Below the pieces are notes generated by a model. That model worked only from the letters and a program-made list of their open reading frames with translations. It did not search any database and was not told where the DNA came from. Below are positions 37,164 to 46,747 of a stretch of DNA of 64,000 nt, piece after piece (within the stretch, counting starts at the first letter, position 1; each line of letters begins with the position of its first letter). The DNA is from BOG-994 sp049514215 (GTDB taxonomy: Bacteria; Pseudomonadota; Gammaproteobacteria; Burkholderiales; Burkholderiaceae_D): contig JBEKVI010000063.1 in NCBI GenBank assembly GCA_049514215.1, positions 1-64,000 of the forward strand, read 5' to 3'. Both the position numbers and the translations under genes were made by a program.

Positions 37164-38330
37164 ATGCGCACCCTCACCATTCTGGGCGCCACCGGCTCGA
37201 TCGGTACCAGTACGCTGGACGTGGTCGGCCGTCACCCCGAGCGTTTTCGTGTCCATGCCTTGACCGGGCATCGGCGCGTCGAATTGCTCGCAGAACAATG
37301 TGTGAGCTATCGCCCGGCGCGCGCGGTGGTGCCCGATGCGCGTTCCGCGGCACGCCTGCGCCAGCTGGTGGGCAGTCTGGCCATCGAGATTGACCACGGA
37401 CCAGGAGCCTTGTGCGACGTGGCCGCCGAGGCGGACATTGTCATGGCGGCGATCGTCGGGGCCGCTGGGCTTCCGAGCGTCCTGGCGGCCGCGCGCGCGG
37501 GGCGCCAGATCCTGCTGGCCAACAAGGAGGCCCTCGTCATGAGCGGGCAACTCTTTGTGGATGCCATCAAGGAGCATGGAGCGACGTTGCTGCCGATCGA
37601 CAGTGAACACAATGCCATATTCCAGTGTCTGCCGCGGGGACGAGATACGGGCCAAGAAGGCGACGGAATCGCACGCGTGTTGCTGACCGCCTCGGGCGGG
37701 CCGTTTCGCCAAACCCCGCTCGCCGAACTGGCCCGCGTCACACCGGACGAGGCGTGCGCGCATCCGAACTGGGTAATGGGGCGCAAGATCTCGGTGGACT
37801 CGGCAACGATGATGAACAAGGGTCTGGAGGTCATTGAGGCGCGCTGGCTCTTCGATGTCTCCGCCGAGCGCATCCGTGTACTGATCCATCCGCAAAGCGT
37901 CATTCATTCAATGGTCAGTTACGTCGATGGCAGCGTCATCGCACAACTTGGCAATCCTGATATGCGAACACCCATCGCGTATGCTTTGGCCTATCCTGAC
38001 CGCATTGCAGCAGGGGTCGCGGAACTCGATCTGGCGCAAATTGGTACCCTGCAGTTCGAAGAGCCCGATTTGAACCGGTTTCCCTGTCTGCGTCTTGCCC
38101 AGTCGGCTCTGGTGGCCGGTGGTGGGGCTCCTGCCATCCTTAACGCGGCCAACGAAATTGCCGTCGAGGCCTTCCTCGCGGGTAAGATCGGATTTCTCGC
38201 CATTGCTCAGGCGGTAGCGGCCGTTTTGGACGAGGTACCCAACGAGACTCCGGGATCGTTGGACCAGCTGGCAGCGATCGATGAAAAAGCGCGTGCTGCG
38301 GCGCGCGCGTTTGTGGAGAACAGCAGGTGA
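37164..38330 (+). CDS. dxr: 1-deoxy-D-xylulose-5-phosphate reductoisomerase
   Basis: First committed enzyme of the MEP isoprenoid pathway, supplying precursor for uppS. The 388-residue protein has the NADPH-binding GATGSIGTSTLDVV, LLANKEALVMSG, DSEHNAIFQCL, and substrate loop TASGGPFR. ATG 37164 is listed; GTG 37158 (overlapping the cdsA stop as GTGA) is equally possible. The end overlaps the rseP start. Confidence 0.96.
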   Translation: MRTLTILGATGSIGTSTLDVVGRHPERFRVHALTGHRRVELLAEQCVSYRPARAVVPDARSAARLRQLVGSLAIEIDHGPGALCDVAAEADIVMAAIVGAAGLPSVLAAARAGRQILLANKEALVMSGQLFVDAIKEHGATLLPIDSEHNAIFQCLPRGRDTGQEGDGIARVLLTASGGPFRQTPLAELARVTPDEACAHPNWVMGRKISVDSATMMNKGLEVIEARWLFDVSAERIRVLIHPQSVIHSMVSYVDGSVIAQLGNPDMRTPIAYALAYPDRIAAGVAELDLAQIGTLQFEEPDLNRFPCLRLAQSALVAGGGAPAILNAANEIAVEAFLAGKIGFLAIAQAVAAVLDEVPNETPGSLDQLAAIDEKARAAARAFVENSR

Positions 38331-39682
38331 CTTTCCTGATTGCAGTCATTTCCTTTATCGCGGCGCTAGGCCCGCTCATCGTGTTTCACGAACTCGGGCA
38401 CTTTTTGGTGGCGCGTCGATTGGGGGTGCGGGTACTGCGCTTTTCAATCGGTTTTGGGCGACCGCTGGTTCGCTGGCAGCGCAATCCCGACGCCACCGAA
38501 TGGGTGTTGGCCGCGATTCCGTTGGGCGGTTTTGTAGCGATGCTCGATGAGCGCGAGATCGAACCGGGCCGCTTTACCGAACTCGAGCTGCGACGCGCCT
38601 TCAATCGTCAAAGCGTGTGGCGGCGTGCGGCCATCGTGATCGCGGGGCCTTTGGCCAATTTCTTGATCGCCATCCTGGTGTACTGGGGTGTCGGCCTCTA
38701 CGGGGTGCAAGAACCCCGTCCGATTCTGGGTGCTCCACCACAGGGAACGCTGGCCGAGCGGGCCGGCGTCATGGCCGGCGATGAGGTGGCGCAGCTGGGC
38801 GGATCCCCGGTGCGCTCCATGATCGATCTGCGCTGGCGCCTCGTGAAAATTGCCGTCGATCGGGGCAGTGTGGCCATGAATGTGCGGACACCCGCCGGAG
38901 CCGACCAGCGGGTCTATCTGGATTTTGGCGGCTTTTCCGATGCGGACCTCGAGACTGATCTGCTCGAACATGTGGGCCTCGTTCTGGCCTCACCGCCCCC
39001 CATCTTGGAACAGGTTACCGCAGACGGACCGGCGGCGCGCGCCGGACTTCTCAGCGGGGATCGGATTCTCGAGGTAGACGGTCAGGCCGTGGCCAATGCC
39101 GATCAATTTCGAAACCGTGTTCAGGAGACCGTGGACCAGACAGTCACGCTGAAAGTCCTGCGAGGCCAGCGCGAGATCGTCTTTCGACTCAAGCCCGACG
39201 CCCAACCTGATCCGCGCCATCCAGGCTCGAACATGGGAGTGATCCGGGTGACCTTGCAGCCCGCGCCGACCTTGGTGGTGCGCTATGGCTTCTTCGATGG
39301 GTTCGTCGCTGCGTGCGATCAGACCTGGGACATGACCACATTCTCGGTCAAGATGATGGGCAAGATGGTGATGGGCGAGGTGTCCCTGAAGAATCTCAGT
39401 GGCCCAGGGACGATGGCCGATTTCGCGGGTCAGGCAGCAAGGCGCGGGTGGATCGTCTTTGTAACATTCATTGCGTTTATTAGCGTGAGCATTGGATTGA
39501 TGAACCTGCTTCCCATCCCAATGCTGGATGGGGGGCATTTGCTGTATTATTTCGTCGAAATAATCAAGGGGCGTCCGCCTTCAGAGCGCTTTCTTGAGTT
39601 GAGCCAGCGCGCGGGAATGGTGGTTCTTGCCGGCCTTATGAGCGTGGCTCTATTCAACGACTTCTCCCGCCTGCTGTTCTGA
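38327..39682 (+). CDS. rseP: Site-2 protease RseP
   Basis: Intramembrane zinc protease that cleaves anti-sigma factors in the envelope stress response. The 451-residue protein has HELGH at about residue 20, tandem PDZ domains in the middle, and the second membrane motif NLLPIPMLDGGHL near the C-terminus. The GTG start overlaps the dxr stop. It sits before bamA, whose misfolded substrates trigger the pathway. Confidence 0.95.
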   Translation: MTFLIAVISFIAALGPLIVFHELGHFLVARRLGVRVLRFSIGFGRPLVRWQRNPDATEWVLAAIPLGGFVAMLDEREIEPGRFTELELRRAFNRQSVWRRAAIVIAGPLANFLIAILVYWGVGLYGVQEPRPILGAPPQGTLAERAGVMAGDEVAQLGGSPVRSMIDLRWRLVKIAVDRGSVAMNVRTPAGADQRVYLDFGGFSDADLETDLLEHVGLVLASPPPILEQVTADGPAARAGLLSGDRILEVDGQAVANADQFRNRVQETVDQTVTLKVLRGQREIVFRLKPDAQPDPRHPGSNMGVIRVTLQPAPTLVVRYGFFDGFVAACDQTWDMTTFSVKMMGKMVMGEVSLKNLSGPGTMADFAGQAARRGWIVFVTFIAFISVSIGLMNLLPIPMLDGGHLLYYFVEIIKGRPPSERFLELSQRAGMVVLAGLMSVALFNDFSRLLF

Positions 39683-39710
39683 GCTCTCACTTACCGTCTC
39701 CAAAGGTTCG

Positions 39711-42017
39711 ATGAAGGAATCCCGTATCTCGCGAAAACGATTTCACCTGCATCCACTTGCTGCGCTGCTCATGGCGCTCGGAGTCAGCGGGGCCTACGCA
39801 ATCGAACCCTTTGTCGTCAAAGATATCCGCGTGGAAGGCGTACAGCGCACTGAACCGGGCACTGTGTTCAGCTACCTTCCCGTGAAAGTCGGCGACCGGT
39901 TCGACGATGCCAAGGCCACAACTGCGCTCAAAGCGCTCTATGCAACGGGTTTTTTCAAGGACGTGCGCATCGAGCAGGGCGACAACGGCGTTCTCATCGT
40001 GATCGTCGAGGAGCGACCTTCGATTGCCTCGGTTGATTTCACCGGCGTGCACGAATTCGACAAGGACCAGCTGCGCAAGGCATTGAAGGATCTTGGCCTC
40101 TCGGAGACGCAGATCTTTGATCGCTCCTTGCTCGATCGCGCCGAGCAGGAACTCAAGCGTCAATACCTCACGCGCGGCAAGTACGCCGCGACGGTTACGA
40201 CGACTGTCACGCCGCTCGAACGCAATCGGGTGAGCATCGTCTTTAATGTCGACGAAGGGGATGCGGCTAAGATTCGCCAGATTCGGATCATTGGCAACAA
40301 GGTGTTCTCCGAGAAGGACTTGATCGAGCAGCTGAATCTGACCACACCCGGGTGGCTGACCTGGTACACCAAGTCGGATCAGTATTCCAAGCAAAAGCTC
40401 ACGGGCGACCTCGAGACCCTGCGCTCGTACTATCTGAACCGCGGCTACCTTGAGTTCAACGTCGATTCGACCCAGGTGTCGATCACGCCCGACAAGAAGG
40501 ATATCTACATCACGATCAACATCACCGAGGGCCAGCAGTACACGGTCTCGGACATCAAGCTGGCGGGAACGCTTCTGATCGAGGAACCCGAGTTGAGGCG
40601 GTATATTTCGCTCTCGCCCGGGGCGGTGTATTCGGCCGCCGAGCTCACGGCCTCGACCAAGCGCATCCAGGATCGCTTGGGCGCGCTCGGATATGCCTTC
40701 GCCAACGCCAATGCTTCGCCCGACATCGATCGGGAGCATCGGACGGCGGCCGTGACGATCTTCATCGACCCGGGTCGTCGCGCCTACGTGCGTAATATCA
40801 ATATCACGGGCAACACCAAAACACGCGATGAGGTCATCCGGCGCGAGATGCGGCAACCGGAAGAGGGCTGGTACGACGCGGATAAGATCAAGCTTTCCAA
40901 GGACCGCCTCGAGCGCCTCGGCTATTTCAAGGACGTCACGGTCGAGACGCCCCAAGTCGCTGGCTCTGCCGATCAGGTGGATGTGAATGTCGCGGTGACG
41001 GAGAAGCCGACCGGGAGCTTTAACATCGGCGCGGGCTTCTCTTCGGCTGAAAAGCTCGTTCTATCGACCTCGGTGCAGCAGAGCAATTTATTTGGCAGTG
41101 GCGAGAATGTCGGCATCGAAGTCGACACTAGCTCCTTGTATCGCACCATTGCATTAAACGCGACCGACCCGTACTTCACCGATAACGGCGTAAGCCGCTC
41201 CTTCGAAGCCTACTATCGGACGTTTAACCCGAACATCCTCGATCTGGGTGACTACGAAATCAAGACCACCGGCTTGGGCACGACCTGGGGTGTGCCGTTT
41301 ACCGAGTTCGACACCGTCTTCTTCGGTGTCAAGGTCGAAAACACCCAGGTCGATCTGACTTCCACGGCGCCGGAAGTCTATATCGACTACGTGAAGCAAT
41401 TCGGGGCCTACAGCACGGCGCTCATCGGGACCGCTTCCTGGACGCGGGACAGTCGCAACAGCGTCGTAGCTCCGGTGCGCGGCGAGTATCAGCACGCCTA
41501 CTTTGAAGTAAGCGCCCCGCTCGAGGTGAAGTATTACCGGACGGGTTATCAGCAGACGAACTACTTCCCGTTGAACAAGGACTACACGATTTCGCTTAAT
41601 GGCCAGGTCGACTTCGGACATGGTTACGGCGGCGATCCGCTGCCGGTTTTCAAGAATTTCTATGCGGGTGGTATCGGCTCGGTGCGCGGCTACGACACGA
41701 GCTCTCTGGGTCCTAAGGACATCAACGGCGACGCGATCGGCGGCAGCAAGCGCCTGAACGGCAACGCGGAATTCCTCTTTCCCATTCCGGGCACAGGAAA
41801 CGACCGGTCGTTCCGGGGCTTTCTATTTACCGACGGCGGCAATGTGTTCGGGCCCGCGGACAAGATCAGCTTCTCGACTTTGCGGTATTCCGCTGGGATC
41901 GGGCTGAATTGGCTCTCGCCGCTGGGTGCGCTGCGCTTGAGTTTCGGCCAGCCGCTGAACGCCAAGCCCGGGGACAATATTCAAAAGCTGCAGTTCACCA
42001 TCGGCAGCGGTTTCTAA
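39711..42017 (+). CDS. bamA: Outer membrane protein assembly factor BamA
   Basis: Central subunit of the complex that inserts beta-barrels in the outer membrane. The 768-residue protein has a signal peptide (cut after GVSGAYA, about residue 30), five POTRA domains starting with VVKDIRVEGVQRTEPGTVFS, and a 16-strand barrel. The barrel contains GGIGSVRGYDTSSLGP with the conserved lid-lock VRGY, and it ends in a C-terminal Phe. Confidence 0.97.
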   Translation: MKESRISRKRFHLHPLAALLMALGVSGAYAIEPFVVKDIRVEGVQRTEPGTVFSYLPVKVGDRFDDAKATTALKALYATGFFKDVRIEQGDNGVLIVIVEERPSIASVDFTGVHEFDKDQLRKALKDLGLSETQIFDRSLLDRAEQELKRQYLTRGKYAATVTTTVTPLERNRVSIVFNVDEGDAAKIRQIRIIGNKVFSEKDLIEQLNLTTPGWLTWYTKSDQYSKQKLTGDLETLRSYYLNRGYLEFNVDSTQVSITPDKKDIYITINITEGQQYTVSDIKLAGTLLIEEPELRRYISLSPGAVYSAAELTASTKRIQDRLGALGYAFANANASPDIDREHRTAAVTIFIDPGRRAYVRNINITGNTKTRDEVIRREMRQPEEGWYDADKIKLSKDRLERLGYFKDVTVETPQVAGSADQVDVNVAVTEKPTGSFNIGAGFSSAEKLVLSTSVQQSNLFGSGENVGIEVDTSSLYRTIALNATDPYFTDNGVSRSFEAYYRTFNPNILDLGDYEIKTTGLGTTWGVPFTEFDTVFFGVKVENTQVDLTSTAPEVYIDYVKQFGAYSTALIGTASWTRDSRNSVVAPVRGEYQHAYFEVSAPLEVKYYRTGYQQTNYFPLNKDYTISLNGQVDFGHGYGGDPLPVFKNFYAGGIGSVRGYDTSSLGPKDINGDAIGGSKRLNGNAEFLFPIPGTGNDRSFRGFLFTDGGNVFGPADKISFSTLRYSAGIGLNWLSPLGALRLSFGQPLNAKPGDNIQKLQFTIGSGF

Positions 42018-42043
42018 ACAAGTGTGATGTGGGTGAGGTTAGC

Positions 42044-42628
42044 ATGATGAATCGAGAGCCCTTTGGGCGCATGTACGTTGTTGTCTGGGTGGCGCTGCTG
42101 GGACTTGCGGCCGGCAGTGCGTGGGCACAGGACTCCGCGACCCCGCACCTGGGTTATGTCAGCCTGGACCGGATCCTGCGTGACTCGGTTCCGGCCAAGG
42201 CGGCCCAGGCCAAGCTTGATGCCGAATTCTCGTCGCGGCAAAAGGAGCTTGCCGATACGGCTGCGCGTCTTAAGCCCATGTACGATTATTTGGAAAAAAA
42301 TGCCGCGGTTATTTCGGATTCCGAGCGTGCACGGCGCCAGAAGGAACTGGCCGACCAAGACAAGGACTTCCAAAGGCGCCAGCGCGAATTCAACGAGGAC
42401 GTGAATCAACGCAAGAACGAGGAGCTCGCTGCCGTCGTCGAAAAGGCCAATCGCGTGATCAAGCAGATCGCCGAGGCTGAGAAATACGACATGATCTTCC
42501 AGGAAGCCGTCTACGTGAATCCGCGGGTGGATATCACCGACAAGGTTCTGAAGGTCCTCAACAGCCAGTCGAGCACGTCTTCGAGCGGTACACCCAGCGG
42601 GGCGCCTCCCGCCCCGGCTGCGAAGTAA
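42044..42628 (+). CDS. skp: Periplasmic chaperone Skp/OmpH
   Basis: A 194-residue exported protein. A signal peptide ends near SAWA-QDS, then comes the short start GYVSLDRILRDSVPAKAA, a long charged coiled coil forming the tentacles, and a return strand (YDMIFQEAVYVNPRVDIT). It carries unfolded outer-membrane proteins to BamA. The C-terminal Ser/Pro/Ala-rich tail is a small extension. GGGTGAGG lies upstream of ATG 42044. Confidence 0.92.
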   Translation: MMNREPFGRMYVVVWVALLGLAAGSAWAQDSATPHLGYVSLDRILRDSVPAKAAQAKLDAEFSSRQKELADTAARLKPMYDYLEKNAAVISDSERARRQKELADQDKDFQRRQREFNEDVNQRKNEELAAVVEKANRVIKQIAEAEKYDMIFQEAVYVNPRVDITDKVLKVLNSQSSTSSSGTPSGAPPAPAAK

Positions 42629-42651
42629 GGGGTAGCGCGGCGATAGCGAGT

Positions 42652-43719
42652 ATGAGCACAAACCTGCCGCCGACCGTAGTGCCCATCGGGTCGTTGGTCG
42701 AGCGGTTTGGTGGCGAGCTCAGGGGCGACCCCGCAACCGCGATCACGGGTGTCTCCAGTCTTGAGCTGGCCACGACGCACCAGCTCGCCTTCCTCTCGAA
42801 TCCGCGCCTGCGGCCGCTGGTGGCCCAGACCCGGGCCGCCGCAGTGCTGATTCGGGCCGGAGATGTCGATGCGGCCGCCGGCGGCACGACCATCCTCTGG
42901 GTGGTGGATGACCCCTATCTGCAATTCGCGCGTATCGCCCAGTTCTTCGCGGACAAGGAGCACGTTGCACCCGAGCCTGGGGTGCACCCGAGCGCGGTCG
43001 TCGATCCCTCGGCCCGCATTCATCCCTTGGCCCATGTCGGGCCGATGGCGGTCATCGGGGCCGTGGTCGAGATCGCCGAGGATGTGGTCATCGGCCCGGC
43101 CTGCACGATCGGGGAGGGGGTTCGGATTGACTCGGGCACCCGCCTTTACGCCCGGGTGACGATCTATCCCCACTGCCACCTGGGCGCGCGCGGCTTGATT
43201 CATGCGGGCGTCGTCATTGGGGCCGACGGATTTGGATTTGCGCGCGACAAAGAGGTATGGGTGAAAATTCCCCAGACTGGGCGCGTGGTCATCGGAGAGG
43301 ATGTCGAGATCGGGGCCAACACGACGATCGACCGGGGCGCTATCGGCGATACGGTGATCGGTAACGGGGTGAAGATTGACAATCAGGTTCAGATCGGCCA
43401 CAACGTGCGCATCGGCGACTACACTGCCATCGCCGGATGCGTGGGCATCGCCGGCAGTGCCATCATCGGTCAACGGTGCATGTTGGGTGGTGCGGCCATG
43501 ATCCTCGGACATCTGGAACTGGCGGACGATGTCAGCATTTCCGTGGGGACTGTGATCGCGCGCTCGATTCACAAGCCTGGGCTCTATACGGGGTTCTATC
43601 CTGTCTCCGAGAACGCAGACTGGGAGAAAAACGCCGTGATGGTGCGCCATCTCGACGGGCTGCGGGACCGGGTACGCGCTCTCGAAAGGCAACTCAAGAA
43701 GGGTCAGGGTCTGACATGA
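42652..43719 (+). CDS. lpxD: UDP-3-O-(3-hydroxyacyl)glucosamine N-acyltransferase
   Basis: Third step of lipid A synthesis. The 355-residue protein has an N-terminal uridine-binding domain (ITGVSSLELATTHQLAFLSN), then a left-handed beta-helix of hexapeptide repeats with GVVIGADGFGFA and the catalytic His region NQVQIGHNVRIGDYT, and a C-terminal helix. The stop overlaps fabZ as ATGA. Confidence 0.96.
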   Translation: MSTNLPPTVVPIGSLVERFGGELRGDPATAITGVSSLELATTHQLAFLSNPRLRPLVAQTRAAAVLIRAGDVDAAAGGTTILWVVDDPYLQFARIAQFFADKEHVAPEPGVHPSAVVDPSARIHPLAHVGPMAVIGAVVEIAEDVVIGPACTIGEGVRIDSGTRLYARVTIYPHCHLGARGLIHAGVVIGADGFGFARDKEVWVKIPQTGRVVIGEDVEIGANTTIDRGAIGDTVIGNGVKIDNQVQIGHNVRIGDYTAIAGCVGIAGSAIIGQRCMLGGAAMILGHLELADDVSISVGTVIARSIHKPGLYTGFYPVSENADWEKNAVMVRHLDGLRDRVRALERQLKKGQGLT

Positions 43720-44177
43720 ACACACTGGATATCCACCAGATTCTGGAGTACTTGCCTCACCGCTTTCCGATGCTGCTCGTTGATCGGGTGTTGGACGTCG
43801 TGCCGGGGGAGCGGATTAAGGCGCTGAAGAACGTGTCCATCAACGAGCCCTATTTCCCGGGGCACTATCCGCATCGTCCCGTGATGCCCGGAGTGCTTGT
43901 CATCGAGGCGCTCGCGCAAACGGCGGCTGTGCTCTCGTTTCTGACGATGGGGCAAAAGCCCAACGACCGCTCGATGTATTACTTCGTGGGCATCGATGGG
44001 GCCCGTTTCAAGCGACCGGTCGAGCCTGGCGACCAGCTGGTGATGGAAGTGGAGATCACGCGTAAGGCCCGCGGCATGTGGAAGTATCTGGGCAAAGCGT
44101 ATGTCGACGAGGCCCTCGCCGCCGAGGCCGAACTGATGTGCACCTACAAGATGATTAGCGAGGACGCGGTGCCATGA
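43716..44177 (+). CDS. fabZ: 3-hydroxyacyl-ACP dehydratase FabZ
   Basis: Hot-dog-fold dehydratase of fatty acid synthesis, 153 residues. The catalytic His is in LPHRFPMLLVDRV, and the catalytic Glu in PGVLVIEALAQTAAV. It competes with LpxA and LpxD for hydroxyacyl-ACP, which fits its place between them. Both ends overlap its neighbours by four bases. Confidence 0.97.
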   Translation: MNTLDIHQILEYLPHRFPMLLVDRVLDVVPGERIKALKNVSINEPYFPGHYPHRPVMPGVLVIEALAQTAAVLSFLTMGQKPNDRSMYYFVGIDGARFKRPVEPGDQLVMEVEITRKARGMWKYLGKAYVDEALAAEAELMCTYKMISEDAVP

Positions 44178-44962
44178 CGCGGATTCATTCCACGGCCGTG
44201 GTTGACCCTCGGGCCGAACTGGCCGACGACGTGGAAGTCGGACCCTACTCGATCATCGGTGCAGGCGTTTGCATCGGCAGCGCAACGCGCGTGGCGGCAC
44301 ACGTCGTCTTAGACGGGCATACCACGATCGGCTCGCACAACCTGATCGCGCCGTTCTGCAGCCTGGGCGGGCCGCCGCAGGACAAGAAATACGCCGGCGA
44401 GCCGACGTCGCTTCAGATCGGCGATCGCAATGTCATCCGCGAGTACTGCTACTTCAACACTGGTACGGTGCAAGATGCCGGGGTGACCCGCATTGGCGAC
44501 GACAACTGGATCATGGGATACGTCCATGTCGCCCACGATTGCCAGGTGGGCAATAACGTCACCCTGGCCAATAGCGTCCAGCTCGGTGGCCACGTCCGTG
44601 TCGGCGATTGGGCGATCATCGGCGGCCTTTGCGGGGTACATCAGTTTGTCCGGGTCGGTGCCCATGTGATGGTTGGGGCGCACAGCTATCTCTCGCAGGA
44701 CGTTCCGCCCTACGTACTGTGCTCGGGAAATCCCACGGCCCCGTACGGATTAAACAGCGAAGGCCTAAGACGCCGGGACTTCACGCCCGCGTCGATCGCC
44801 CTGCTGCGACAGGCCTACAAGTTGCTCTACCGTTCCGGGCTTAAGCTGGATGCGGCTAAAGAGGCGATTGCAGCACTCGCGCGCGATGCCGGCCAAAACG
44901 ACAATCCCCTGCAGCTTTTGGTTGACTTTGTCCAGTCGGCCGAGCGCGGGATCATCCGGTAA
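44174..44962 (+). CDS. lpxA: UDP-N-acetylglucosamine O-acyltransferase
   Basis: First step of lipid A synthesis. The 262-residue protein is a left-handed beta-helix with LGGPPQDKKYAGEPTSLQIG and the catalytic His in YVHVAHDCQVGNNV, followed by a helical C-terminal domain beginning at GLRRRDFTPASI. The ATG overlaps the fabZ stop. Confidence 0.97.
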   Translation: MTRIHSTAVVDPRAELADDVEVGPYSIIGAGVCIGSATRVAAHVVLDGHTTIGSHNLIAPFCSLGGPPQDKKYAGEPTSLQIGDRNVIREYCYFNTGTVQDAGVTRIGDDNWIMGYVHVAHDCQVGNNVTLANSVQLGGHVRVGDWAIIGGLCGVHQFVRVGAHVMVGAHSYLSQDVPPYVLCSGNPTAPYGLNSEGLRRRDFTPASIALLRQAYKLLYRSGLKLDAAKEAIAALARDAGQNDNPLQLLVDFVQSAERGIIR

Positions 44963-44982
44963 TCCGGTTGGGGAACTCCAAG

Positions 44983-46122
44983 GTGCCTGTCGCGCTGGTG
45001 GCTGGAGAGGCATCGGGTGATTTGCTGGCCGGGCTGCTTCTGGGCGGGCTCAAAAAGCGCATCGAAGGGCTCGCCGCCTATGGAATCGGAGGACCCCGGA
45101 TGGTCGAACAAGGGTTCGTCGCCGATTGGCCGATGGAGAAACTGTCGGTTCGCGGTTATGTGGAAGTCCTGCGCCATTATCGTGAAATCGCTGCGATCCG
45201 GCGTGTGCTGCGCCAGCGCCTGATCGCCGATCCGCCGCGTGCGTTTATTGGCGTGGATGCCCCCGACTTCAATTTGGATCTGGAGATCGCGCTACGCCGA
45301 CGCAGGATACCCACCATCCAATTCGTGAGCCCTTCGATTTGGGCGTGGCGCGGCGAGCGCATCCACAAGATCCGCCAGGCCGTCGATCATATGCTCGTCC
45401 TGTTTCCCTTCGAGGAATCGATCTATCAGAAGGCAGGGATCCCGGCCACCTACGTCGGGCATCCCTTGGCCGAAATCATTCCCGACCAACCCGATCGCGC
45501 CGGCGCGCGGGCGGCGCTGGGACTCGCCCCGGATCGGCCCGTGCTCGCCGTTTTGCCGGGCAGCCGCCTGTCCGAGATCCGCTATATCGCGCCGGCTTTC
45601 ATGCGTGCAGCCGAACGCGTGGTGCAGCGGCATCCCGAGCTTCAGGTCATCGTTCCGCTGGCAACGAACGGCACATCGGAGCTCTTTCGTTCCATGCTAC
45701 GCGGGGCGGGGCTCGGACGGTTTGCCGGCTCCATTGTGCTCGGGCGGTCTCACGAAACCCTGGCGGCCTGCGATGCCGCCCTCGTGGCCAGTGGCACGGC
45801 AACGCTCGAGGCCGCGCTTTATAAGCGTCCGATGGTGATTGCCTATAAGATGGCGCGCCTGTCATGGATGAAGATGCGCCGCATGGCGTATCTGCCCTGG
45901 GTCGGTTTGCCGAACATTCTGGCGCGCGAGTTCCTGGTACCCGAACTCCTGCAAAACGCGGCCACGCCGGAGGCCCTTGCGCGCGCGCTCGAGGTGCAGC
46001 TCTTCGATGTGGCCAATCGGCTGCAATTGGAGGAGCGCTTTGCCGCCATGCATCAGGAACTGCGTCGCGACACGGCCAGGTTGGCCGCAGACGCGGTCGC
46101 AAGCCTCGTTCAACATCCCTGA
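44983..46122 (+). CDS. lpxB: Lipid-A-disaccharide synthase
   Basis: Condenses UDP-diacylglucosamine with lipid X. The 379-residue GT19 glycosyltransferase has ALVAGEASGDLLAG at the start, SPSIWAWRGERIHKI, LPGSRLSEI and ASGTATLEAAL. GTG 44983 has GGGGA eight bases upstream and starts right at the conserved N-terminus; a TTG at 44968 is less likely. Confidence 0.95.
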   Translation: MPVALVAGEASGDLLAGLLLGGLKKRIEGLAAYGIGGPRMVEQGFVADWPMEKLSVRGYVEVLRHYREIAAIRRVLRQRLIADPPRAFIGVDAPDFNLDLEIALRRRRIPTIQFVSPSIWAWRGERIHKIRQAVDHMLVLFPFEESIYQKAGIPATYVGHPLAEIIPDQPDRAGARAALGLAPDRPVLAVLPGSRLSEIRYIAPAFMRAAERVVQRHPELQVIVPLATNGTSELFRSMLRGAGLGRFAGSIVLGRSHETLAACDAALVASGTATLEAALYKRPMVIAYKMARLSWMKMRRMAYLPWVGLPNILAREFLVPELLQNAATPEALARALEVQLFDVANRLQLEERFAAMHQELRRDTARLAADAVASLVQHP

Positions 46123-46123
46123 T

Positions 46124-46747
46124 ATGGCCTCTCGCTCTTTGCCTCGAAAGCCGCTGGCCCGAACCCCCCTGGGTGAAGTGGTCTGCGGCGTCGACGAGGC
46201 AGGACGCGGTCCCCTGGCGGGTGCCGTGTTCGCCGCGGCGGTCATCTTGGATCCGGGCAAGCGCGTTCGCGGCATCCGCGACTCGAAGCTCCTCACCGCC
46301 AGCGAGCGCGAGCGGCTCGCGCTTCAGATCCAGGAACGCTCCACTGCCTGGGCCGTGGCGCACGCGTCCGTCGAGGAGATCGACGCGCTCAACATCCTGG
46401 GCGCGACCCTTCTGGCAATGCAGCGCGCCGTCGATGCGCTGCGCGTGCCCGCCCAGCATGCCTGGATCGACGGTCCCCACTGCCCCGCGCTGAGCATTCC
46501 GTCGCGTCCCATCATCAACGGCGACGCCACCGTCCTTGCGATTGCGGCGGCCTCGATTCTCGCAAAGACGGCGCGCGATGCCTACATGCTCGAGTTGCAT
46601 GCGCTTTACCCCGAGTACGGATTCGATCAACACATGGGCTACGGTACACCGCGGCATCTGGCCGAACTCGACCGCCACGGGGCCACTCCGGTGCACCGAG
46701 CGAGTTTCGCGCCGGTCCGGGCGGTGCTGTCCCGTGCACGCTCATGA
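46124..46747 (+). CDS. rnhB: Ribonuclease HII
   Basis: Removes RNA primers and misincorporated ribonucleotides from DNA. The 207-residue protein has CGVDEAGRGPLAGAV with two catalytic acids, RDSKLLTASERE and AAASILAKTARDAYM. It begins one base after the lpxB stop. Its end overlaps the methyltransferase gene as ATGA. Confidence 0.96.
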   Translation: MASRSLPRKPLARTPLGEVVCGVDEAGRGPLAGAVFAAAVILDPGKRVRGIRDSKLLTASERERLALQIQERSTAWAVAHASVEEIDALNILGATLLAMQRAVDALRVPAQHAWIDGPHCPALSIPSRPIINGDATVLAIAAASILAKTARDAYMLELHALYPEYGFDQHMGYGTPRHLAELDRHGATPVHRASFAPVRAVLSRARS